Notes: generated by a model not told the origin, from the letters alone. A stretch of DNA of 64,000 bases from Pseudo-nitzschia pungens (GCA_037355855.1 CM074762.1:5146001-5210000), one strand, 5' to 3'. Shown: positions 11,401 to 20,913, counted from the stretch's first letter. Program-made: numbers and translations.

Positions 11401-14174
11401 AATGGGTTTGTCAAGTGAATAACGTTTGTTCTCGTGCATCTTTGAATTGGAAAACCCCATCTGAAGTGTCACATGGATGGACCCCGGATATCTCACACTT
11501 GCGCTTCCATTTTTATGAGCCCATCTGGTACTATCAACCACAAAACAAAACACCAAAAGAAAGCATGTTAAAGGGGAGATTCTTGGCATTCGCGGATTCA
11601 TGTGGCGACGCCATGACATACTACATTTTAACTGAACCAGATACTAAGAAGACCAAGCGCCAGATCCTCATGCGCTCAGTTGTCAGATCCAGGAGGGAGA
11701 ATATTGGAACGGAAAAAGAAGTCCTCAATGATGACCCACGCAAGTTTGAATTGACTGTTGCTGAGAAGGAAAGAACCATTATCGAAAGCACTGATGAAGT
11801 CCCCATCTTAGTTTCAGGGGAGGAATTTGCAGCTGATTCAACAGGCATGGAACACTCTACGAGCAATTTGGAAACCTTCTTGAAACAGAATTTCGAAACC
11901 AAGGATGATGATGACGACATGGATGCAGGAGGTGCATCTGATGCGGAAGATCCAGAAGAGTCGGATATTGGAGCTAAAGAAGCAGAGGAAGCCAGCGCTG
12001 AACAAGATGAAGAGGAAGCCCTACCAAAAGACCTTGATTGCACCAACAACGCAGAGTCTCATTTGGATATCCTGGAAAGCACCGACCAGAACTTGACCAG
12101 CGAATTCAGAAAGATATTGAACCACCATTGGAAGGAAGGAATGTTGATTTTCAAAGCTCAGTTTGTTACAGATGTTGGTACAGTTGTTATGGATATTCCA
12201 CTCACTGTGTTGCAAAAAGACCAACCAGTTGCTTGTGCCAAATATATCAAGATGTACATTGTGGAGAACAGCAGCAGACGCTCAAGTGGACCATTGGGCA
12301 CATGGGCCGATTCTGTTCTAAAAGAAAACAGTAATATTGTGAGAAGATTGAGACGAATCAAGTCAGCGCCATCCCATAAGCCCTGTCCACAAGTTAAACT
12401 TTCAAAGAAACTCCGAAGAGCCATCCAAAATCCGAGCAAAAAGAAGAAAAGGCTGTTATCCCGGAACCAAAGAATTGCAGCAAAGAAACAAAGAGAGAAA
12501 TTCGGTATCAAGATTCCTAGCACCTACCAACAGTGTGTCCAGTTTGATTTGGAAGCAGGCAACAGAAAGTGGCAAGAGAGTATTGAAAAAGAGATGCTGA
12601 ATCTGGAGAGACTGAAGTGTTTTAAGTTCCATCACCCTGATACAGAATTTCCTGCGTCTGAAGGTTGGCAAGAAGCGAAGCTGAAAATGATATGGGATGT
12701 CAAAAGTGAAGATAGAAGATACAAATCACGTCTAGTTGCAGGAGGGCATTTGGTTGATTCCAGCAATGTCAATACATATTCAAGCCAGGTCGACAGTCTT
12801 TCAGTATTTCTGTTGTTTCTTATTGCACAGCACCAGAAGTTGGATCTCATGACAGCTGATGTAGGCAATGCCTTCCCTACTGCCCCAAACCAAGAGAAAG
12901 TGTGGTGTTGGGCAGATGATGTATTTGGTGAGAACAAAGGGAGCAAAGTGGAGATACAACGCGCCCTGTATGGTCTTGCTGGAAGCAGCAGAGCCTACAT
13001 GGATTTCTTTGCAGATACACTTGCAGGTTTAGGATTCAGACCCTCTCGCGCAGACCCTGATCTATGGATGAGACAAGAACCAGAAGGAGAAGGATACTGC
13101 TACATTGCAACACATGTGGATGATCTGATTGTGGTTGCGAAGAAACCCCAAGATTGGATTTCATTGATAGAACAGGAGTTCGCCCTGAGGAATATAGAAA
13201 AGGAACCGAAATACTACCTTGGTACCAGCGTCCGAAAAATCAAAGATGGAAGGATCCTTTTGAATTCTGGTTCGTACATTACAGAAGTTCTTCGAAAGTA
13301 TGAAATCAAGCATGGACTCACGCTCCATAAGAACCCAATCCCCATGCCCACAAAATGCAGACCAGAAGAAGATACATCAGAGTTTCTGAATCCGGCAGGT
13401 CACAAGGAGTTTCAACATATTATTGGCCTGTGTCAATGGGTGATTTTGACGGGTAGGATTGATATAGGTTATGCGGTGTCATCACTGTCAAGGTTCTCAG
13501 CAAGTCCAAGGAAGAACCATCTTGAAATGGCACGATATATATTGGGCTACCTGAAGAAATACAAGCATAAAGGACTGGTGATTGACGCAAGGCCCCCAAG
13601 AACTACCATGGATGAAGAGCCGACACGAATGGAAGATTTTACTCACCAGTACAAATATTACAAGGAAGAGCTTGATCCTATGTTCCCTATCCCGAAGGTT
13701 AAGGAGTTACAGATCACCATTTTCTGTGACAGCGATCATGCACATGATTTGGTGACTGGGAGAAGTATCACTGGGCTTCTGGCGTTTGTAGGCTCTACTC
13801 CAGTATATTGGAAATCCAAAAGACAAACCTCAGTTCATACCAGCACTTTTGGAGCAGAGTTCACAGCATTGAAAGACGCAGTGGCACTGGCCATCAGGCT
13901 GAGATACCACTTGAGATCTATGGGAGTGGCAGTGACCAAACCGGCTGATATCTACGTCGACAATAAGAGTGTGGTTCTAAACTCAACCAATCCGGCAAGT
14001 TCCTTGAACAAGAAGTCCATTGCCCTGGCATACCATTTTGTGAGACAACACCAGGCAGGCAAAGTGATCTCTGTGAACCACATCAGATCTGAAGATAACT
14101 ATGCAGATATTCTTACGAAGGCTCTCCCTCAAACAGCTTTCCATAGCCTTATCAACGAATTTATGACCAAATAA
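8427..14174 (+). CDS. Copia Gag-Pol polyprotein (1915 aa)
   Basis: Single ORF carrying all retrotransposon functions. Residues about 70-190 are Lys/Glu heptads made of repeated ELKKALEKKEE units, a strong coiled coil and atypical for Gag. The Gag-like part follows. Aspartic protease active site MDSGGG near residue 640. Integrase core has ATDYTFF (about 868), ISDNA (about 924) and EPEWGRL (about 963) as its D,D,E; no HHCC zinc finger is visible ahead of it, where VVKKTLENTTQFY is found instead, as in other algal copia elements. Reverse transcriptase has HVDDL near 1563 and GNAFPTA as the first Asp motif. RNase H starts at FCDSDHAHD (about 1765) and ends with DILTKALP. Acidic linker at about 1165-1200. 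No frameshift or stop, so it may be active. Confidence 0.95.
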   Translation: MTSDETNDNNMNTNTVETPFEDAVMEIPKDEDVHHLSYWDRSFLIKGIKWLLTTPTLLTQQYIKDNTNTNNHLEEQIAELKKALEQKEERDDQISELKKALEKKEERDDQIAELKRALETKEKEERDNEIKELKKALEKKEKEEKEALEKKEKEERDNEIKELKKALEKKEEALEKKEEREGFQSLRVGDVKPFDGNELHWVKWKAEAESILYGTGFQKVMESRTEADKDPNRNNVLFSTLASATCNGSAYSKINQHRTDGHGAWQKLLDWYDDESQLETHADTLRIKLQNVKLYEGGNISDYINRFELIYYELNRIPTFGMHESEGKGLFIRNIHDQSLDYIKRYMEQNKSRLKIQDLVMELRNEEKVALRNRILRQGEAKRRQELTYYSGKRRRVEGTMESETPPSGRLPGTIHPNLIGILRIPPDLWRNLKTDHQKYVLEYNTAVRHKMSPDEYPQPLAGVQIGEPKDDGMGNTDVPRRVRSRDSGRQRRVRRILLDTCADPAPPETVFDQPVEKPVEMPLPPPPSGPPAPPGQADTTDEHSLGSIDDSELFPPGSLPLKAIRFHMVEKGKEHEAMQTLQHQEEQQQQAPASPPKVPTNTSTAGPRRSRRLQERTILKKTRRFPMKISKGENIAIMDSGGGNRPTVTEKAWIKVGGETGLTSAVKPFMSSDVMDGHPVVSAVTKATIPGREDPVLLLVHYATYIAEDRDSTEGESLLTSIDMGDHGVRVGVQPQYPDCGIKIGDTFLPFWHDEEKVFFKLSKPTEGDMESLELFELNSPAPPDLREYPMLRRKRNFQKFSFAQLPMLELRKRMAMLPERVVKKTLENTTQFYTEIEEENRDIPRKHYRKRFRGFHYPRQNESVATDYTFFSEKTSQGHNGGQFFSGVKSKKWSFHPLKQVSQCTTALKDYLREHGAPDTIISDNAQAETGVKWSEVLREARVSTRSRTSQPHHPHQNPAEPEWGRLSKMISNCLAMFKAPKSLAHWCAKWVCQVNNVCSRASLNWKTPSEVSHGWTPDISHLRFHFYEPIWYYQPQNKTPKESMLKGRFLAFADSCGDAMTYYILTEPDTKKTKRQILMRSVVRSRRENIGTEKEVLNDDPRKFELTVAEKERTIIESTDEVPILVSGEEFAADSTGMEHSTSNLETFLKQNFETKDDDDDMDAGGASDAEDPEESDIGAKEAEEASAEQDEEEALPKDLDCTNNAESHLDILESTDQNLTSEFRKILNHHWKEGMLIFKAQFVTDVGTVVMDIPLTVLQKDQPVACAKYIKMYIVENSSRRSSGPLGTWADSVLKENSNIVRRLRRIKSAPSHKPCPQVKLSKKLRRAIQNPSKKKKRLLSRNQRIAAKKQREKFGIKIPSTYQQCVQFDLEAGNRKWQESIEKEMLNLERLKCFKFHHPDTEFPASEGWQEAKLKMIWDVKSEDRRYKSRLVAGGHLVDSSNVNTYSSQVDSLSVFLLFLIAQHQKLDLMTADVGNAFPTAPNQEKVWCWADDVFGENKGSKVEIQRALYGLAGSSRAYMDFFADTLAGLGFRPSRADPDLWMRQEPEGEGYCYIATHVDDLIVVAKKPQDWISLIEQEFALRNIEKEPKYYLGTSVRKIKDGRILLNSGSYITEVLRKYEIKHGLTLHKNPIPMPTKCRPEEDTSEFLNPAGHKEFQHIIGLCQWVILTGRIDIGYAVSSLSRFSASPRKNHLEMARYILGYLKKYKHKGLVIDARPPRTTMDEEPTRMEDFTHQYKYYKEELDPMFPIPKVKELQITIFCDSDHAHDLVTGRSITGLLAFVGSTPVYWKSKRQTSVHTSTFGAEFTALKDAVALAIRLRYHLRSMGVAVTKPADIYVDNKSVVLNSTNPASSLNKKSIALAYHFVRQHQAGKVISVNHIRSEDNYADILTKALPQTAFHSLINEFMTK

Positions 14175-14273
14175 GTTAAGTACTTACTAATCCTTTAAAG
14201 AGTTCAATTGAAAAACAGAACAATAACATGTGCCTCAGCAAATCTGTTTTCTTTCAGCACACATTAAGGAGGG

Positions 14274-14715
14274 AACAACACGAAACAGGGTTGTTAAGTA
14301 TAAGAAACAGAAGTCGCGCATGAAACTGCGCGAACGCGAACATTAGACCATATTACATGTGGAATCGTATTGAGCGATAGATATGCTCCGACCACATCCA
14401 ATTAGCATGCTACACGTGGAGTTGTATTGAGCAGTTGCTCCAACCACGCACATGGACTCGCGCATACTGGATCCGCGACCATGCTAAGTATCGATTGCAA
14501 AGTATGTGTCACTGAATAATAACAGAACAAATACATACAAGCGCGCATTGAATCTGCGAGTGTACGAGTGTTAACTATCAAGTGTTAAGCGATCATCGCT
14601 ATTCAACACACTCGCTAACACAGAGTTCACACCGAGTGATCGAGCATTAACACAGAAAACACATGATTCGCAAAATAGAATATTAAACTCATAATTCCAG
14701 TTAAACAACTTGTTG
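14274..14715 (+). repeat. 3' LTR of the copia element
   Basis: Identical by eye to the 5' LTR; preceded by the purine tract at 14266-14273 and followed by the second TAAAC (14716-14720). Confidence 0.93.
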
Positions 14716-14720
14716 TAAAC
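14716..14720. repeat. Target-site duplication TAAAC, right copy
   Basis: Second copy of the 5-bp duplication; the last C of the pair is shared by the host codon CCA that spans the insertion point. Confidence 0.85.
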
Positions 14721-15592
14721 CACAGGATCACGAATACACAACGCAGGAGCTCCACCTAACCCTTCAGTGCTTGCTGCCTCTCGCATCACCAACGAAGGGC
14801 CACCACCACCACAACCACCACCACCACCACCACCACCACAACTCTTGTTCCCACGGCCTTCCACCCTTGCCTCCCCGACCCCACGAGATCTACGACATCC
14901 AGAAACGTGTCTTGGATCAGATCCAATACCTCCACTTCGAGCGGGGCGTACCCCCGGACATTGGTGTTCGGTCTCTGATCGAAAACCGGATTCTACGGCA
15001 AGCCTTCAACGACTGTTGCCACCGGGACGAACTCCGATCCCTCCTCCTGGGGATGGCTGTGACGGGCTTGCTCCTCCAAACAAAACAGGGCGAGGCCGAG
15101 AGGTCCGAATCCAAACTCCATCGCGACCACGCTATTTTCCAGTATTATCTCCCCTGTTGCATACTGCAGGCGGAGGGTTTGTTCCGCGAGAACAAGCTAA
15201 CCAGGGCCAATGCCACCGCCGCCCGCCGGTTCTCCGACCTCAGCTGCGACAACGGGATGCGCGGAACGGTCCGGTTTTTCGACAAGCGTGTCGCTTGCTC
15301 CTGCCTCGCTGCTGTAGCCGAGACTCGCAAGGGCACTGCGGTTACGAATACCAAACTTGGACTGTGCTACGGGTGCAAGCAACCCTTTCCGTTTGGATCC
15401 CTGCTTAAGTGCGCTCGCTGCGACACGGTTCACTACTGTGGCGTCAAGTGCCAGAGGTCGGACTGGCCCGAGCACAAGGAACTCTGTGTCCGGAAACGAC
15501 CGAGAACGGCTTTAGCGCAAGCGGCAACGACAGCGACATCTGCGTCCGGGCCAAGCCGCATGCTCGGGGGAGTTCCAACCCAGAACCGCTAA
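14721..15592 (+). pseudogene. 3' fragment of the SEC-C / MYND gene (His tract and MYND zinc finger)
   Basis: Continuation of the host gene broken at 7874. The frame is open from 14721, so the apparent TTG start at 14771 is not a real start. It encodes a His-rich tract (CAC repeats, about 14801-14840), an Arg/Leu-rich helical region, and a C-terminal MYND finger at about 15364-15486 with the pattern CYGC, CARC, YCGVKC, W-x2-H-x3-C. MYND fingers mediate protein-protein contacts and often accompany SET or other regulatory domains, but no SET domain is present. Ends with TAA. Without its own start codon and promoter this half is probably silent on this allele; an uninterrupted allele may exist in the diploid genome. 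Confidence 0.85.
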
Positions 15593-16013
15593 TTTATGCT
15601 TTGCTTTCAATCAAGAGAGATGCTGGCAATTTCCTAATAGCTGGTAAGATATCTTTGGTTACCAGCTTACCATTGGGTTACTATGATATTACCAAGCGCA
15701 CAGGGCTGTCAGAGAATATTTGAAATTAAACTCCATGTACCGTAAGTTACGTTACTTGTAGACACTTCACGTCAATAATTATTCACTTCTGTAATTTTAC
15801 GTCAACGAGGAGGTCGGTTGGAGCGAAGCATTTTTTCTGGTCGTAGGCGCACTTCGTGAGTCAGTCATGGATTTTGTTCAGGCAATAATAATACCGTTGC
15901 TACGTGTTCAGTGAGTCTTGCTTGAGCACAAGAAATGTTTCAGGTTTTGCTGCAATCATTTGCGGTAAGTCTTAGTAATATCACCGGTACCGCATGAATA
16001 TTATGTTGTGCCG
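15593..16013. other. Intergenic, nothing recognised
   Basis: AT-rich spacer between the MYND fragment and the next transposon; holds only short ORFs. Confidence 0.4.
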
Positions 16014-16015
16014 TA

Positions 16016-16138
16016 CTACGGAATTCCTATCAGCTGATCCCCCCCATTTTTAATCAGATTAACTCGAGGAGTTAATGTGGAATCGACGTAAACTCCGAAA
16101 AACTCTGTAGTACAAATTTCTACGTAATTTAGTGTAGG
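16016..16138 (+). repeat. Left terminal inverted repeat, 123 bp
   Basis: Exact reverse complement of 19001-19123, including the run of seven C. Confidence 0.92.
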
Positions 16139-16749
16139 CTCTAGTCTTCCTCTTTTTTGACACCAACACACCACTCCTTCTCATTTCGACCGGGACCATG
16201 GTGGTTGCCCAAATCCTGTTGCAACAGCTCCTTTGAACCCATTTTTCTTGTCCAGAGCAACCCTTGCATCGAGAGTGCATCTGAGCCTTTTTTTTGCTGG
16301 GAAATTGACCTCGGAAAGTGATTTTTCGAACTGCTTATGATTTTGCCGACAATGACGACGAGAATCCGACAATCCGACAATTCCACCACCATGGCCATCT
16401 TCGGCGTGCGTCTCTGGCGTCCCCACCACCATTGTCGCGTGTCCACCATTGTTGATTGTCGCATGTCCAGCATGCGTCTCCACTGGTATCGATTTTTGGT
16501 TTGACTACTACGCGCAGCAGTGGGTATGCGGTTTGGTTCCGCGAATCGGGAGCTCGCAAAGAGATTTCGTAGCCGGGCAACCATCGATTGCTTCCGACGC
16601 AAGCCTCAGGAGATGGGAGATGAGACCTACCTTGGAATCTCCTGTAACTGCACTGAAATTTCTAGTGTTGTTGGTGTTGTTGGTGTAGCTGGGAATGCCG
16701 TGGAGTCCCTCGGCAACGATGCGGGCGCCTCCTTGCAGGTCAGCAGATA

Positions 16750-17139
16750 TTGTCCCATCGGATTGTCCCTCGTGAAATTGACCGGGGCTCTACATCCCTT
16801 GGTGTAGAGTTTGGCGCTTCCCCGGTGCTCCGTTCTTGGCCAGCTTGGGATGGAGGTTGTCTGAAGCAAGGTTACGGCGCAATTGCGTTTGCCTTCCCTT
16901 TCGGAGCGTCGTCCCCTTGTGCCGCACTTCTAGCTGCGGGGCACCGATTTGTGTTCCGTGCCCCTTATTATCCAGTGGATGGACCCATCGAGTACGTATT
17001 CAATACCATCGAAATGGCATTGAGCTACAAGATGTATAATATCTCCAACCCAGCTGAACTGAGCCAGCAGCTGTACGCAATTATTCGCGGAATCCCTGAG
17101 TTTGTAAACTACTTTGCGAACGTCGGATATATGAACTGA
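16750..17139 (+). pseudogene. C-terminal remnant of a DDE (Tc1/mariner/IS630-type) transposase
   Basis: The open frame ends with FRAPYYPVDGPIEYVFN followed by a helical tail. P-Y-[YS]-P-x-D-x-PIE-x-VF is the signature around the last catalytic acidic residue of IS630/Tc1/mariner transposases. The two upstream catalytic Asp are not found in this frame; 16450-16750 has only broken short ORFs, so the enzyme is almost surely inactive. The annotated start is just the limit of the open frame. Confidence 0.65.
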
Positions 17140-17153
17140 GTGTATTGTTGAGT

Positions 17154-17345
17154 GCCCACCATTGTTGATTGTTGGGTCTCCACCATTGTCGGTTGTCGCG
17201 TCTCCACCATTGTCGGTTGTCGCGTCTCCACCATTGTCGGTTGTCGCGTCTCCACCATTGTCGATTTCGATTTTGGTTGTATTCCTTAGTGGTAGTTTAG
17301 TGGGGGATTTGCTTTTGCAGAGTTGCAAAAATAGAAATAATGAAT
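17154..17345. repeat. Minisatellite arm, left half of an inner inverted repeat
   Basis: Four to five copies of a 24-bp unit (CTCCACCATTGTCGGTTGTCG-like) plus a unique tail. The whole block recurs in reverse complement at about 17785-18005. Confidence 0.75.
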
Positions 17346-17784
17346 TAGTGTTGCTCCAGTTTATTCCACCAGTTTGCTCTAGTTTGCTCCAGTTTCTTAT
17401 TATTTGTAATAGGTTTTCGATTGTATACCAATAGCGCCGGCATCCCATGTCACTCCCGTGTCACTCCCACAGCTAAGTATCGAACACTTGTGGGATTCGA
17501 TTATACTCATCTCCATTGGTGGATATCAAACATAGGTACACTAGAAAACCTTGGACGTCCAGGTGGTGGGATTGGAGTCGACCGGCGCCGCAAAGTATAG
17601 AAGAACTGCTGGGATTGAATTCTGACATGCTTGTAATCTGATAGGTTAGAGTTGTCTTTAGATATTATTTATTTACAGGGGTGCATATCGAACATTTGTT
17701 ACATGAAAACCGGAACACGATCGATCGATCGATCGATCGATCGATCCACTACCACTACCACTACCAAAAGCGCTCAGCAACTCT

Positions 17785-18005
17785 AATTCATTATTTCTAT
17801 TTTTGCAACTTGCAAAAGCAAAATCTAAACAACCACTAAGGAATACAACCAAATCGAAATCGACAATGGTGGAGCCGGAGCCGGAGCCGGAGCCAGAGAC
17901 GCGACAATCGACAATGGTGGAGACGCGACAATCGATCGACAATGGTGGGAACTCGACAATCGATAATGGTGGAGACGCGACAATCGACAATGGTGGAGAC
18001 ACAAC
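17785..18005. repeat. Minisatellite arm, right half of the inner inverted repeat
   Basis: Reverse-complement units (GACAATGGTGGAGACGCGAC-like), one stretch interrupted by a GGAGCC hexamer run. With 17154-17345 it can form a long hairpin with a 440-base loop. A (GATC) run lies in the loop at about 17720-17746. Confidence 0.75.
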
Positions 18006-18024
18006 AATATACAGAGGGGGGGCT

Positions 18025-18141
18025 TCAGTTCCCTCCCTTCTTTGCCTTCTCCTTCTCCTTCTTCTTGATAGTAGATGGGAATGGAGAGGCTTGGTCCAAC
18101 AATCGCTTGAGATCTTCGGGACCCGCGTCCTTGTTGGTTCC
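18025..18141 (-). pseudogene. Exon-like coding fragment inside the transposon, unknown protein
   Basis: On the reverse strand an open frame begins after an acceptor-like CAG, reads GTNKDAGPEDLKRLLDQAS, and ends in a Lys-rich tail (KKKEKEKAKKGGN) and TGA. It looks like the last exon of a host gene picked up with the neighbouring decarboxylase piece. No family is recognised; this is an inference from composition and frame only. Confidence 0.3.
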
Positions 18142-18194
18142 CTGACATCATTCATTAATGCAGTGTAAGCATCTCTGAAAGGGTTGACGCGATC

Positions 18195-18747
18195 ACCAAT
18201 CAGGCGAACGGCGACTCTTCTTCCGAAAAGGGAGCAGCAGCCAACGACCAGGTTCCCAACATGATCGAATCCCAATTCCCGTATTCCTTCGACGACGATG
18301 GCAGCGGCAACATCATCGAGAGAGACACTGGAAAATTCGAGGGCCCCGAAAAGACGCTCGAATCGTCTTTCGCCGAAAGGGGGACACGGAGGGCCCGAAG
18401 AATATTTCTCCCGGAGACGCCACGGGAGGCGTATCCCGTCGGATCGGCCTCCGTTCCCTCAGCCGCGCCGAGCTGGACCTGATTTGCAACCGGGCCCGTG
18501 TCACCATCCTCTCGAGCGTATCGAACACCTACCTCGACGCGTACGTTTTGTCGGAGTCGTCTCTCTTTGTATACCCCTACATGGTGGTCCTGAAAACGTG
18601 CGGAACGACCACGCTCTTGCAGTGCATCTCCGTTCTGACCGATCTGGGCCACAAGCTGGGATTGGAAATCGATTGGGTGGGATACAGCCGCAAAAACTTC
18701 AACTTCCCCGGCGACCAGGCGTGGCCCCACCAATCCTTTCACCAGGA
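18195..18747 (+). pseudogene. Captured fragment of S-adenosylmethionine decarboxylase, frameshifted
   Basis: The intact enzyme decarboxylates AdoMet to supply aminopropyl groups for spermidine and spermine. The fragment covers roughly the N-terminal third of the proenzyme: GKFEGPEKTLE, then after a one-base loss near 18361 the frame shifts to IVFRRKGD... and continues through YVLSESSLF (Glu-Ser autocleavage site, about 18545-18565), LKTCGTT (catalytic Cys) and YSRKNF...PHQSFHQE. It stops abruptly at about 18747 at the edge of transposon-specific sequence. No later catalytic part is present, so it is a non-functional capture rather than a working gene. Strand matches the transposase remnant. 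Confidence 0.85.
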
Positions 18748-19000
18748 ACCTCGTCGGTCGAAAAATGAAGGAGGGGGTATTTTTGCTACGAAGGTCGATT
18801 TTCGAGGGAAAAAAGGGCTCAAAAGCACTCTCGATGCAAGGGTTGCTCTGGACAAGAAAAATGGTTCAACAGGTGTGTTGCAACAGGATTTGGGCAACCA
18901 CCATGGTCCGGGTCGAAACAAGAAGGTGTTGTCAAAAGAATGAACAAAATCAGTGTTCTGACAACGGTGTCGAAACAGAGCCTAATAGAGCACGATTGAT

Positions 19001-19123
19001 CCTACACTAAATTACGTAGAAATTTGTACTACAGAGTTTTTCGGAGTTTACGTCGATTCCACATTAACTCCTCGAGTTAATCTGATTAAAAATGGGGGGG
19101 ATCAGCTGATAGGAATTCCGTAG
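19001..19123 (-). repeat. Right terminal inverted repeat, 123 bp
   Basis: Exact reverse complement of 16016-16138; followed by TA at 19124-19125. Confidence 0.92.
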
Positions 19124-19125
19124 TA

Positions 19126-20845
19126 TCATTATTCTGTAATTACTTGTACGTACGGGCACCCTTTGACAACGAGATCCGAAATTTTCCATCTCAATCAAAT
19201 CAAATTGACGTCCAACGCATGCATCTCTCAAGAAGAAGTTCGTCGATTCACTTTGACAAGTTAGATCTGTAAACTAAAAACTCAGCAAATAATGATGATA
19301 ATCATGTTGCTCAATATTTCTAGTTTCCAAGGCACGAAAGAACTGCCACGATGACTTCCTCAACCGAAACCTATCGCCTTAACTCGCCTCGTCTCAACTC
19401 GACTAAACAAAACCCGCCTCTCCTCAACTTGACCAAACTCAACTCGACCAAGAACCAAGTCATCTCACCTCACCTCACCTCGTCTCGTCTCGTCTCGTCT
19501 CGTCTGGCCTCACCTCGCCTCACCTTTCCCGGCCCAAAGAACCCGTCCAAACTCAAACTCGACCGAGAAACAATTTGGCTCGATGGCGTTCTATATTGGC
19601 CTCAACTCGACCGAGAAATAAGAAGCCATATCTCGCCGCCTAGTAGCAGAACTAACTCAACAAGAACAACCACCATTCGTCCCCACATCAACCTTCGCTT
19701 CTTCCGTTCGGACGTCCTCTGTCGTTGTTCAACAACAACAACAACAAGTCATTTTGCCTACAACTTGTTGTTCCTACTAGTTCGATCCGATGCATTGCTG
19801 CCGCATCGCATCGATAAGTACTACTACTAGTACTAGAAGCGGAGGTTTTGGTGGTCCTTTTCTACTACTACGTACCGGTACCGTACCGTACCGTACCGTA
19901 CGGGCGTACCCTTGCAAAACAATTGCCTGCATCGCATCGACAAAGAACAAGCAACAAGCAACAACAACAATCAGAGATCATGATAATTGTAGTACTTGCA
20001 GTAGGAATAGCACTCATTGTATCCTGTCAACGAGTCCATCTCCGTCTCCGATGAATAATAGTGGTAGTACTACTACTAGTACCACTACTAGTAGTAACAA
20101 TCATCATCATCATCATCATTGGCACGTGGTGCGAGGAGCAATCAGCAAACCGCCACCAATTCGTCAGAGTTGCGACTGGTACAAGAAGTACTACTACTAG
20201 CTACACTACTAGTACGACGGCTGTCCAATCGCACCTGCTACCAGTATAATAGTAGCTACTACCTGGTAGTCGTAAGACACCTATACTAGTACTTTTTGGT
20301 GACGCAAAGTTTTTCGAAACAAATATTACAGATAAATAAATAAATAAACAATAAAAATCATCATCATCATCATTGCCATCATCATACCGATGACGATAGT
20401 GACAAGATGATAAGTAGAGATGGGTCTATGGTGGGTTTGGTTCACTTGTCATTTCACTCGAAACACGTGGTGCTGTAGGATGATGCTGTATGGTACTATA
20501 GATCGGCGGTGGGTTGCTGTTCCACCGCGCAATCGATCCGATGTTCTTCTCTGCTGTGATGTGTTGTGTTGCGTTATGCTCTCTTCTCTGCTCTGCTCTC
20601 TATTGCTGATTCTATTCCAATCCATTCCATTCCACTTCATTCCAGTCCGTTCCGTTCCATTGCATTGCACGAGTTACCGGTGAGCGAGGAGGATAAGTAG
20701 GAGGATGGGACACGTGTGAGTGTCTGTTGTGTCTGTTTGTGTGTTTGCGTGTCTTGTTCGTTCCTCGGCAGTAGCTCGTGGCGTTGCACGTTTGGCAGCA
20801 CACAATACTTAGCTAGCTAATGGTGATGCGACACCAAAGAAGATG
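19126..20845. other. Simple-repeat-rich intergenic DNA
   Basis: No gene. Pyrimidine-rich strand with CTCGT/CTCAC pentamers at 19370-19510, GTACC/GTACG runs at about 19870-19905, TAC/TAG triplet tracts at 19815-19830 and 20060-20270, CAT triplets at about 20100-20120 and 20355-20390, CCATT pentamers at 20615-20665. ORFs are low complexity. Confidence 0.5.
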
Positions 20846-20882
20846 TTACTCGTTCGCTGCGCGTGCCTGGGAATCCATTTCA

Positions 20883-20913
<31 letters not shown>

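Larger units (their letters stand above)
7876..14715 (+). mobile_element. Complete Ty1/copia LTR retrotransposon (microalgal CoDi-like)
   Basis: 6.84-kb element with 442-bp LTRs (7876-8317 and 14274-14715) that look identical over their whole length, one uninterrupted Gag-Pol ORF and a 5-bp target duplication. Domain order protease, integrase, reverse transcriptase, RNase H defines Ty1/copia. The LTRs begin AACAAC and end TTGTTG rather than TG..CA. The primer binding site after 8317 matches no tRNA end I can name; a purine tract (AAGGAGGG, 14266-14273) just before the right LTR is the plus-strand primer. Identical LTRs and an intact ORF indicate a very recent insertion. Confidence 0.95.
16016..19123. 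mobile_element. Tc1/mariner-like DNA transposon with captured host gene DNA
   Basis: 3.1-kb element flanked by TA (16014-16015 and 19124-19125). Its outermost 123 bp (16016-16138 and 19001-19123) are perfect inverted repeats beginning CTACGGAATTCCTATCAGCT; diverged inverted homology continues inward (about 16195-16330 against 18755-18925). Contents in order: decayed DDE transposase (to 17139), an inner inverted pair of minisatellite arms, a reverse-strand exon-like ORF, and a fragment of S-adenosylmethionine decarboxylase. TA duplication and the transposase C-terminus support Tc1/mariner/IS630. Perfect ends with broken contents suggest recent movement using transposase supplied by another copy. 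Short relatives with the same ends lie at 55407 and 56229. Confidence 0.85.

Noticed and set aside
14767..15408. Pro/Arg-rich ORF overlapping the MYND fragment
   Set aside because: Alternative frame of the MYND coding region, non-ATG start, no domain.
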